Source of the DNA: Gammaproteobacteria bacterium
Lineage (GTDB): Bacteria; Pseudomonadota; Gammaproteobacteria; Pseudomonadales; Azotimanducaceae
Reading direction: 5' to 3'
NCBI GenBank assembly: GCA_026706425.1
Contig: JAPOYW010000051.1
Span: 1-12,047 of the forward strand
DNA length: 12,047 nt
Shown: positions 5,532 through 12,047 of the stretch, one piece after another
Position numbering within the stretch: the first letter of the stretch is position 1
How the letters are laid out: every line of letters begins with the position of its first letter
The notes under the pieces: generated by a model
Database searches by the model: none
Seen by the model: only the letters and a program-made list of their open reading frames with translations
Told to the model about the DNA's origin: nothing
Translations under genes and position numbers: made by a program

Positions 5532-7568
5532 GTGTTGATGTCGCCCGAGTCCGTCCGTCCCATGCCGCTTCGCCCCATCGAACGTGCCGCGCTTGGCGTG
5601 ATCTGGGCTGGCATCGGGTTGATTCTCCTGATTCCGTTCGTAGTCAGCGGGGAATCCGCCTTTTTCCCGCTCGTCGTGAACAACCAAGCGGTGTTGTTTC
5701 CGCCCACGATCTTCCCGTACCTGGTCGGCAAGGGGCTGCTGTTCCGGTGCATCGTCGAGGTCGTCTTCGTGGCCTGGACGGTCCTCGCGGTGCTGAATCC
5801 CGCATACCGGCCGCCGCGTTCGCTCCCGCTCGGACTGCTCGCGGTGGCGCTTGGAGTCTCCTTGGTGTCGGCGTTGCTCGGGGTCAGCGTCGTTCGAAGC
5901 CTGTTCTCTACCTACGAGCGGCTGGGGGGCGTCCTGGAGCAGGCCCACTGGTTCGCGTTCGCCGTCGTCCTGGTGTCGGTTGTGCGCGTCGCGCATTGGC
6001 ATCTTCTCCTGAAGGCGAAAGTGGTCGTGGGAATGGTGATCGCGCTATGGGCAGTGGGGCAGCATTTCGACGTGGAGGCGTTGCTCTGGGAGTGGTCGAA
6101 GGAAGGCTACGGACGGATCACGGCGACCCTGGGCAATCCCATTCACTTGGGTGCGTACGTGCTCGTGAACAGTCTCGTAGCGGCCGGCTTCTCCATGGAA
6201 TCGTTGACCAAGGCGGCGTCCACTTCCACCGATGGTGAAGGACTGCGGTCGGGAATGTCGGGGACTGTCGACATCCGAATGATCGCACCGTGGTGCTCGA
6301 CGCTTTTCTGGGGACTCTGTGCAGTGCTTGGTGCCTGGGTCGTGACCTTGACGGCGGCCCGCAGCGCGTTCCTCGGGCTGATCGCGGGTTTCGCCGCGGT
6401 GGCCGTCCTGTTCGCCTACCTGGAACGGGGCCGCGTGCGGTTGGCGGTCGGAACGGCGGCCGGTCTGCTGGCGGCAGCGGCCGTCGCGTTCGCGCTGCTG
6501 GTCGCGACCTTCGAGGCGGCGCCGGATAGCCAACGGGTCCGCTCCCCGAACCCGCTCGTCGATCGCACGTTGGCGTTTTCCAAACGAACCGTCGAGACGC
6601 GACTCTCGGCCTGGGATGCAGCGGCGAAGGGCTTCTTCGAAAGACCGGTATTCGGTTGGGGTCCCGAGAACTACGTCGTGGTATTGGGGCGCCACGGCTC
6701 GGAGATGGGTGCCGAGATGCGCATCCACGACAACGCCCACGGTCGCCTGGCGGAAGAGCTTGCCACCAAGGGGGCATTGGGTGTCATCAGCCACCTTGCC
6801 GTCTGGGCCGGCTTGCTGATCGTCGGATTGCGCGCGGCGCGACGCATGGGGCGAAGGGAGCGCATCGTGTTGGTTTTCGCCGGTGGCGCGCTGGTCGGCT
6901 ATTTTGCTCAGGCCCTGGTTTCCCCTGAGGTCGTCACCGGCACGCTGCAGTTCACCCTGCTCCTCGCGTTCGTGGCCGTCGCGTCCCGCGCCGTGGGTGA
7001 GCCGGAACCGTCCTCGTTCTGGTCGACCAAGCTCGTCGCGACGATTCGCAATCGGTTCAAACCGACTCTAGGCCGCGTCAGGCGACCGGTCCTCGGTGTC
7101 GCCGCGGTCGTGGTATCGGCGGCTTTGGCGGGGCTTGGGTTCTGGGCGAACAAGGCGGCGTTTTCGTCGGCAAGCATCGGCGCGTTGGCCATACGAAGTT
7201 CGGAGCCGAGCCTCGGAATCGCGCCGCACCGCACCCGGGAGTTCTTTGCGGAGGCTATCGACGCATTCGAACCGATGGCGAACCAGTTCAGGCTGTTCTT
7301 GTTTCAGTACACGCGGAACCGTTGGCGGTTCCTGCGCACTCGACACCGGGAGGAGGCGGCGAGACTGCTGGCGCTGGTCGATGCCGAGGCGCCGGCGGCA
7401 GTCCGACACGAGAGGGAGAATTGGGAAGTGCCCATGACGTTGGCGCAGATGTACGTCGAGGTCAGCGCCACCAATCCGGACTACAGGGCGGTCGCGGCCC
7501 GTCACATCGAGGCGGCGCGTGAAATGGCGCCGAACCGGGTCGAAGTTCGCGCCTTGCCGACTCTCTAG
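5532..7568 (+). CDS. O-antigen ligase / Wzy_C-like membrane protein
   Basis: Polytopic membrane protein of the O-antigen ligase (WaaL/Wzy/PglL) superfamily, which moves or polymerises lipid-linked glycans on the periplasmic face. About 12 hydrophobic helices span residues 18-540 (numbered from GTG 5532). Family marks are TLTAARSAFLGL (272-282), RLSAWDAAAKGFFERPVFGW (357-376) continuing GPENY, and the HDNAHGRLAEELATKGALG block with His399 in the large periplasmic loop. This Arg/His arrangement is typical of the active-site loop. The soluble tail (about 541-678) ends in a TPR-like helical pair (AARHIEAAREMAPNR) that stops abruptly. The GTG at 5532 has AAAAGG seven bases upstream. ATG 5538 is the alternative, with poorer spacing. 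No glycosyltransferases or other polysaccharide genes are nearby, so the substrate (LPS, capsule, or protein glycosylation) is unknown. The stop codon overlaps that of the convergent gene. Confidence 0.85.
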   Translation: MLMSPESVRPMPLRPIERAALGVIWAGIGLILLIPFVVSGESAFFPLVVNNQAVLFPPTIFPYLVGKGLLFRCIVEVVFVAWTVLAVLNPAYRPPRSLPLGLLAVALGVSLVSALLGVSVVRSLFSTYERLGGVLEQAHWFAFAVVLVSVVRVAHWHLLLKAKVVVGMVIALWAVGQHFDVEALLWEWSKEGYGRITATLGNPIHLGAYVLVNSLVAAGFSMESLTKAASTSTDGEGLRSGMSGTVDIRMIAPWCSTLFWGLCAVLGAWVVTLTAARSAFLGLIAGFAAVAVLFAYLERGRVRLAVGTAAGLLAAAAVAFALLVATFEAAPDSQRVRSPNPLVDRTLAFSKRTVETRLSAWDAAAKGFFERPVFGWGPENYVVVLGRHGSEMGAEMRIHDNAHGRLAEELATKGALGVISHLAVWAGLLIVGLRAARRMGRRERIVLVFAGGALVGYFAQALVSPEVVTGTLQFTLLLAFVAVASRAVGEPEPSSFWSTKLVATIRNRFKPTLGRVRRPVLGVAAVVVSAALAGLGFWANKAAFSSASIGALAIRSSEPSLGIAPHRTREFFAEAIDAFEPMANQFRLFLFQYTRNRWRFLRTRHREEAARLLALVDAEAPAAVRHERENWEVPMTLAQMYVEVSATNPDYRAVAARHIEAAREMAPNRVEVRALPTL

Positions 7569-10168
7569 ATAATCCGAACCACGCCTTGATCGCCGTCTAC
7601 CTCGACGATCTGACCGTCGTGGAGCCCCTCCATCAGCCCGACGATTCCCGCGACGCATGGCTTGCCGTATTCCCTGGCCAGAAGTGCCCCGTGCTGCAAC
7701 TCGCCGCCCACTTCCAGGAGAACGGCCGCGGCGTTGATGAACAGCGGCGTCCAGCCGGGATCGGTGGTGTGGGCGACCAGCACGTCGCCCGGCAGCAGCG
7801 TCTTGTCGAGGGGGGAGTCCAACACGTTCGCGGGGCCCCGGACGATGCCGGGCGACACCGGAACCCCCGTAAGTTCGCCCGGTTGGTATTCGCGAATGGG
7901 CTTGAGGATTCGGCCGCGGGAGTCGATCAGGTGCGGGAAGTGCCGTACCCGGGCCTTGACGTCCCGGTAGAAGGCACCGCGTTCCGCCACCAGGGCGCGA
8001 AGGTCGAGCCCGTCGTCCGTCTCGGCGCTGTCGAAGTCATCCAAGGTAATTTGGAAAACCTGCTCGGCCTGGTCAAGTCGGCCTTCCGCGACCCATCGCG
8101 TGGCGCTTTGGAGGAGCCGACGGCGGAGCACCATGTTCGCCATCGCGAAATGATGCTTGGGCATCTCTCGCACACTCTCGAAGGCTTCGATGGTGCGGTG
8201 GATGCGCGCGAGCTTGCGGCTCTTTCTTGCGGGAAGCTCCCGGGAAAGCTCGGCGTAGGCGACTTGCCGGGCGTGCCTCCGCGCCGCGTGGGTGGCGACG
8301 GGGTCGGCGTCGCCGAGCGCCACGGTGGCGAGTTGGCCGAGCAGCAATTGGGGATCGTCGCCGTACTTCGGGTTGGCGAGGTCCATCTCCAAGGGGCCGC
8401 GGCAGCCGAATCGCTGCAGGAAGTCGTCCCATGCGCCAAGGAAATCCTCCGGCGCGTTGCGTGCAGCGATTCGCTCCGCTAGCCCGGCGGGATCGCTGAA
8501 CGCGGAGGCCGGCAGCAGCCGCGTCAAGCGGTACATGGCCAGGCCCATTTCCAGCACCAGTTCGTCGCCACCGCCCCGGATGTCCATTGCCAAGCGCCTG
8601 TGACGGGCCGAGGAGGTGTCGATCAGGCCCATGAGCGCTTCGGTACCGCCGTAGATGAACATCAGCAGGGCAGGTGCCGTGGCCGTCAGACTCACCCGCG
8701 CCACGGCGATGTAGAGGTGCCGGGCCAATTCGACGACCGGCATGTCGGTGTCGGTCTTCGCCAGTTCCGCCTCGAAAGCCGCGAGGTCGTCCCGATACCC
8801 CGCGAGGAAGGCATCCCGGCGCAGGATCGCGCGCGCCAGGGGAACGACGAAGGGTCCCAACCGCACCATCGCCTTGACCACTGCGGGGATCATCCGCCGA
8901 CGGGCAAGGTTGGGCGGGGGTTTCCCCCGGTACGGTTCGAGGTCGGCCGTCGCGAACAACTCCGCCAAGGTCGTGTCGACGAAGCGCTTCTCCGGGGCCA
9001 CCTTGCGCAGGTCCCGAAACAGCAAGAGGTGCGAGGCATTCCCGTAGAGCCGGACGCCTGCCGCACCCACGATGCCGTGCTTCAAGTCGGAATCCAGGAA
9101 CGACGGCCCAAAAACGTAGCTCCCCAGCCACTCGAACAGCTTGGCGAAGAGATCCACGGAAAGAGGCGTGATCGCGCCGCTCATGGTGATGCCTTCGCCG
9201 AGGCTCGGGTCCATGTAGAGCAGACGTTGTTCTCCCGGGGCGGTCTGAATCTCCTCGGGCAAGGGGATGTACGTCGTGATGGGACGCGCCTGAAGCAGAT
9301 ACAGCCGAGGTCCCTCGAAGGCCCATTCGACATCGACGGGAAAGCCGAAGAGCGCCTCCACCGCGGACACGGCGCGGCTCACCGCGGCAAGCTTGGCGTC
9401 GTCAAGGCAGGCGGTCGCGTCGGGTTCGCCTGGTCGTGCGCCCACACGGTGTTCCACGGTCCTGCCGTTCACCTTGTCGATCACCCACTGGTCCGGATTC
9501 ACCTCGCCGGCAACCACCTTGTCGCCGAGACCCCGAGTGGCATTGACCACCATCTCGTCGAAGTCGTTGTTGTGCGGATTGAGGGAGAAGGCAACGCCGG
9601 AGACGTCGCTTGCAACCTGGCGTTGGACGATGGCCGCGAAATCCGGTGCTAGGTCCAGTTCCCGCTTGGCCTTGTAGACCAACAGCCGTGCATCGAAGCA
9701 AGCGGCGAAACACTGCCGCACTGCCGCCACCAAGTCCGCTCGGGTCACATTCAGCCGGGTTTCGTAGAGACCGGCGAAGGAAGCGTGAGCGAGGTCCTCC
9801 TCGGGTGCGGAGGAGCGCACCGCGAGAACACCCTGTCCGGCGCGGTCGGCGACGTCATCGAGTGCTCGTCGTTGCTCGATGTCGAATTCAAGGCGCGAGG
9901 CACGGGCTTTGAGTGCAGTGCACCGCTGCGCGATTTCGCCGGAGTGGGAACCGTCGGAGTCGATCAGCACCGTGCGAATGTCGTGCCACTCCGGTGCCGA
10001 GGTCATCGCTACGATCCACGGAGCGAAGAAACGCGCGGTGAGCAGATCGGCTTGTGGAACCGAAAAGTCCTCGGCGACCAGACGGCCCAGCGATGCAGCC
10101 TTGCCACCCGCCAGCGACACCTCGAGTGCCCTCGCGTCGGTCAGTGGGATAGCAATCGGTTCGTTCAT
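7565..10168 (-). CDS. PEP-synthase-related phosphotransferase, rifampicin-phosphotransferase-like architecture
   Basis: Dikinase-type enzyme with an N-terminal PPDK/PEP-synthase ATP-grasp domain and a C-terminal swivelling phosphohistidine domain. Such enzymes split ATP into AMP and phosphate and pass phosphate through a histidine to a substrate. In 867 residues I see GGKAASLG (Lys23), VRSSAPEEDLAHASFAG (Arg118), GLGDKVVAGEVNPDQWVID (213-231), VEWA (Glu281) and LLQARPITT (291-299). The C-terminal part has VSPGIVRGPANV (771-782), GDVLVAHTTDPGWTPLF (794-810) and the phosphohistidine loop LQHGALLAREYGKPC with His826. The PEP/pyruvate TIM barrel of true PEP synthase is absent. The central 480 residues form a separate helical region. 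Domain order and length match rifampicin phosphotransferase, but the substrate need not be rifamycin. ATG 10168 is chosen because family similarity starts just after it. ATG 10198 would add ten residues. Neither has a strong ribosome binding site. Confidence 0.85.
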   Translation of the reverse strand: MNEPIAIPLTDARALEVSLAGGKAASLGRLVAEDFSVPQADLLTARFFAPWIVAMTSAPEWHDIRTVLIDSDGSHSGEIAQRCTALKARASRLEFDIEQRRALDDVADRAGQGVLAVRSSAPEEDLAHASFAGLYETRLNVTRADLVAAVRQCFAACFDARLLVYKAKRELDLAPDFAAIVQRQVASDVSGVAFSLNPHNNDFDEMVVNATRGLGDKVVAGEVNPDQWVIDKVNGRTVEHRVGARPGEPDATACLDDAKLAAVSRAVSAVEALFGFPVDVEWAFEGPRLYLLQARPITTYIPLPEEIQTAPGEQRLLYMDPSLGEGITMSGAITPLSVDLFAKLFEWLGSYVFGPSFLDSDLKHGIVGAAGVRLYGNASHLLLFRDLRKVAPEKRFVDTTLAELFATADLEPYRGKPPPNLARRRMIPAVVKAMVRLGPFVVPLARAILRRDAFLAGYRDDLAAFEAELAKTDTDMPVVELARHLYIAVARVSLTATAPALLMFIYGGTEALMGLIDTSSARHRRLAMDIRGGGDELVLEMGLAMYRLTRLLPASAFSDPAGLAERIAARNAPEDFLGAWDDFLQRFGCRGPLEMDLANPKYGDDPQLLLGQLATVALGDADPVATHAARRHARQVAYAELSRELPARKSRKLARIHRTIEAFESVREMPKHHFAMANMVLRRRLLQSATRWVAEGRLDQAEQVFQITLDDFDSAETDDGLDLRALVAERGAFYRDVKARVRHFPHLIDSRGRILKPIREYQPGELTGVPVSPGIVRGPANVLDSPLDKTLLPGDVLVAHTTDPGWTPLFINAAAVLLEVGGELQHGALLAREYGKPCVAGIVGLMEGLHDGQIVEVDGDQGVVRII

Positions 10169-10246
10169 TCGAGACCGTGTGCCAAGCGCGGTCGCCATTG
10201 TAGCCGCCCGCGTTGATAGACTCGGTCACACTGAAAGACCCGGTGG

Positions 10247-11371
10247 GTGTTTACGGTGTCGTTGCTGACCGGCAAAGCCAGCGATTTCCTGAAGATCGGC
10301 GTGGCCGCGGCCGGGCGCGGAGATCTCGACACGTTGCAGGCGGTGTTGGCCGAGAAGCCGCACTGGCTGCGGCGCACCGGTTCCCACGGTCGCACCATGC
10401 TGTGGGAAGCAGCCTACCGTGGGCGGCTTGAGGTGGTCGAGTACCTTGCCGGTCTCGGTGCGGACATCGACGCCTGTGGCTGCCACTTCACGCCGCTCCT
10501 GGTCGACATCTCGCCCTATTGCGCGGCCCGCCACAAGAAGCACCCCGCCGTCGCGGCGTTCCTCCTCGACCGGGGTGCCGCGTTCGACATCCACACATCG
10601 GCCTACTTGGGCGACATCAAGGGCGTACGGGAATACCTGGACCACGACCCGGACCTTGCCAGGTCCGAGAAGAACCAGAACGACATGAACGCCGTGGCCA
10701 CCCCGCTGCACTACGCTGTCGCTGCGGGACATGCCGAGATTGTCGCTCTGCTGCTCGAATCCGGCGCCGACCCGCGGCCCTACGGCTACTTCCTGATGCG
10801 TTTCTGCATTTGGCGGGACCGGGTGGATATCTTGGAGGCGTTGATCGCGGCGGGCCTCGATCCGTCGACGTCGGAGCCGCCGCGTTCGGGGATCGCCAAC
10901 CCGGCGATGGTCGAGGTGCTGAAGGCGCACGGCGTGGACTACGGACCGGACTATGCGGAAGGCGGCTGGCCGCCCATCGTGTTCCAGTCCCGCGGCGATC
11001 GCGGCGGCAACGTGGAAAGGGTGCGTACACTGATCGAGGCGGGGGCCGATGTGAACGTGCGGAACCACAAGGGCCAGTCCGCACTGCATTGCGCCGCCAA
11101 GGCGGGCTTCGTGGACATCGTGGCGCTCTTGCTCGAACACGGTTGCGAGGCGGACGCCCGGGATCGAGGAGGCGAGACGCCGCTAGCCGCCGCGTTGCGG
11201 TCCACGGTGAAGGACAAGGCCAAGTTGCTGGACGTGGTTCGCCTGATCGTTGACGCCGGCGCCGATGCCGATCTGGCGGACCGCAAGGGACGTTCTCCAC
11301 GGGCCATTGCGGGTGCCAAGCGCAACGCGCGGGTTTGGGTCGACGCGTTGGATGTCGATTTGACGGGATGA
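10247..11371 (+). CDS. ankyrin-repeat protein
   Basis: A 374-residue protein without a signal peptide, so probably cytoplasmic. It consists of ankyrin-type helical repeats: about 48-75 (GRTMLWEAAYRGRLEVVEYL then GADID), 113-135 (a degenerate repeat), 150-176 (ATPLHYAVAAGHAEIVALLL then ESGADP), 255-272, 276-305 (KGQSALHCAAKAGFVDIVAL then GCEADARD) and 309-350. Such repeats mediate protein-protein contacts, and the partner is unknown. The segment 178-250 is non-repetitive and has aromatic residues. The start is probably GTG 10247. GTG 10256 is close and equally possible, and neither has a clear ribosome binding site. The stop codon overlaps the start of the next gene (ATGA), so the two are translated as a coupled pair. 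Confidence 0.85.
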   Translation: MFTVSLLTGKASDFLKIGVAAAGRGDLDTLQAVLAEKPHWLRRTGSHGRTMLWEAAYRGRLEVVEYLAGLGADIDACGCHFTPLLVDISPYCAARHKKHPAVAAFLLDRGAAFDIHTSAYLGDIKGVREYLDHDPDLARSEKNQNDMNAVATPLHYAVAAGHAEIVALLLESGADPRPYGYFLMRFCIWRDRVDILEALIAAGLDPSTSEPPRSGIANPAMVEVLKAHGVDYGPDYAEGGWPPIVFQSRGDRGGNVERVRTLIEAGADVNVRNHKGQSALHCAAKAGFVDIVALLLEHGCEADARDRGGETPLAAALRSTVKDKAKLLDVVRLIVDAGADADLADRKGRSPRAIAGAKRNARVWVDALDVDLTG

Positions 11372-11871
11372 CGATGATGGACACGAACACAATTCGCGCC
11401 GTCGGCAAGAGTCGGCTGGCCGTCACGCCCTTGGGGTTCGGCGGCGGCACGATCGGCAGCCCGGCGATCGGCAACGAGGCGAGTTTCGCCACGGTTGCCG
11501 CTGCTTGGGAAACCGGCGTTCGGTTCTACGAAGAACGGCGCATCGGCGTGGTGATCGCCGCCCCGTATGCCAGTGGCTGGCTGGCCGACCCATCGGGTTC
11601 GGCGACCTACATGTACGCGCCCGCGCCACCGGAGGTGGTCGCCAGGTCCGAGCGCATGCACGCCATCTGCGAAGACCACGGGGTGCCGCTCGCCGCCGCG
11701 GCGTTGCAGTTTCCGCTCGCACATCCGGCGGTGGCGACCGTCATCCCCGGCGCCAAGTCGCCCGAGGAGCCCGTTGCCAGCCGACGCAACCTCGACACCG
11801 AAGTACCCGACGACGTATGGCGGCGGTTCAAGGCGGAAGGGCTGCTCGAGGAGAATGCGCCGACGCCCTAA
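11368..11871 (+). CDS. aldo/keto reductase remnant with internal deletion
   Basis: The 167-residue product joins both ends of an aldo/keto reductase of the L-fucose / D-threo-aldose dehydrogenase type, normally about 320-340 residues. The N-terminal part SRLAVTPLGFGGGTIGSP...ATVAAAWETGVRFY (15-54) is the first strand and helix. It jumps at about residue 55 (nucleotide 11530) to RRIGVVIAAPYASGWLADP (57-75) and the C-terminal block with GVPLAAAALQFPLAHPAVAT (105-124), VIPGAKSPEE and W151. The missing part of roughly 150 residues should hold the catalytic Asp, Tyr, Lys and His and half of the TIM barrel, so NADPH-dependent reduction is not expected. The frame is kept across the junction and no stop is present. 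ATG 11368 overlaps the ankyrin stop (ATGA). ATG 11374 and 11377 are alternatives. It is probably a pseudogene in the making, although a new role cannot be excluded. Confidence 0.8.
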   Translation: MTMMDTNTIRAVGKSRLAVTPLGFGGGTIGSPAIGNEASFATVAAAWETGVRFYEERRIGVVIAAPYASGWLADPSGSATYMYAPAPPEVVARSERMHAICEDHGVPLAAAALQFPLAHPAVATVIPGAKSPEEPVASRRNLDTEVPDDVWRRFKAEGLLEENAPTP

Positions 11872-11882
11872 TCCAACCCGGC

Positions 11883-11891
11883 TGCTATAAT
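11883..11891 (+). promoter_or_regulatory. extended -10 promoter TGCTATAAT
   Basis: TATAAT (11886-11891) is a perfect -10 box preceded by TG at the extended -10 position (11883-11884). No good -35 is seen 16-18 bases upstream, which extended -10 promoters tolerate. Transcription would begin near 11898, giving a leader of about 35-40 bases before the ATG at 11935. It separates the last gene from the ankyrin/reductase pair. Confidence 0.6.
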
Positions 11892-11920
11892 TTGCGCACG
11901 CCGCAGTAACTAACCCCTAC

Positions 11921-11925
11921 AGGAG
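11921..11925 (+). promoter_or_regulatory. ribosome binding site AGGAG
   Basis: AGGAG lies nine bases before the ATG at 11935 and fixes that start. Confidence 0.75.
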
Positions 11926-11934
11926 CCTGTCCGG

Positions 11935-12047
11935 ATGAACCTTGACCACATTCTGAAGTTCTTCGGCGGTGCGGAACCCACGGCCGACGAGCTCAAGGAC
12001 ATCGTCAACGAGACCGTGCTCTTGGTGTTGGCGCGGGCAACTGCCGC
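11935..12047 (+). CDS. probable TerB-like protein, 5' part only
   Basis: The first 37 codons plus two bases are visible, and the gene runs off the window. The peptide begins MNLDHILKFFGGAEPTADEL and continues KDIVNETVLLVLARATAA. The short amphipathic start followed by a helix ending VLLVLARATAA resembles the entry helix of TerB/tellurite-resistance-like domains, where it normally leads into an acidic ADG.. motif. The visible part is too short to prove this. Start and expression signals are strong (AGGAG at nine bases, extended -10 promoter). If it is TerB-like, a cytoplasmic metal- or stress-related role is the usual guess for that family. Confidence 0.6.
   Translation, partial: MNLDHILKFFGGAEPTADELKDIVNETVLLVLARATA

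Noticed and set aside
4387..5538. A 383-codon open frame on the plus strand over the ATPase gene
   Set aside because: It lies opposite the ATPase and adaptor genes, whose conserved motifs are unambiguous.
8073..9326. A 417-codon minus-strand frame within the dikinase gene
   Set aside because: It is a shifted frame of the same strand, Arg/Gly/Pro-rich and without motifs.
8600..9652. A 350-codon open frame on the plus strand
   Set aside because: It is antisense to the dikinase gene, whose motifs lie on the minus strand throughout this stretch.
10199..10246. TTGATA at 10213-10218 as a -35 box for the ankyrin gene
   Set aside because: No -10-like hexamer lies 16-18 bases downstream.

Overview
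The window is GC-rich and densely coded, with TolC-type efflux parts, an O-antigen-ligase-like membrane protein and a secreted cysteine-rich protein. This points to a Gram-negative, probably an uncultured proteobacterium. The taxonomic guess is inference, since no rRNA, tRNA or other marker gene is present.

Layout, left to right. Bases 1-414 hold no gene I can support. A secreted, cysteine-rich protein of unknown function lies on the minus strand (415-1152). The stretch from about 1399 to 1760 looks intergenic but contains a decayed HigB-type toxin gene (one frameshift and one nonsense codon) and possibly the start of its antitoxin. A direct and inverted repeat (1749-1811) follows. Next, on the minus strand, is a three-gene MacAB-like efflux operon transcribed right to left: ABC ATPase (5454-4729), periplasmic adaptor (4739-3174) and FtsX/MacB-type permease (3028-1817). 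The ATPase and adaptor genes overlap. The permease gene is set apart by about 145 bases that carry a strong GC hairpin. The adaptor keeps the TolC-docking residues and has a large Gly/Arg-rich insertion.

Divergent from this operon is a polytopic O-antigen ligase/Wzy_C-like protein (5532-7568). Its stop codon overlaps that of a convergent gene for a rifampicin-phosphotransferase-like, PEP-synthase-related enzyme (10168-7565). Divergent from that enzyme is an ankyrin-repeat protein (10247-11371), coupled through an ATGA overlap to an aldo/keto reductase remnant that has lost its catalytic half (11368-11871). An extended -10 promoter then leads into the first 37 codons of a probable TerB-like protein, cut by the window edge.

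The three pump genes clearly work as one machine, and the ankyrin and reductase genes are a co-transcribed pair. The other genes show no obvious shared pathway. The least ordinary observations are the hidden toxin relic, the in-frame gutted reductase, the adaptor insertion and the RPH-like enzyme of unknown substrate. I see no clearly new multi-gene defence or biosynthetic system.
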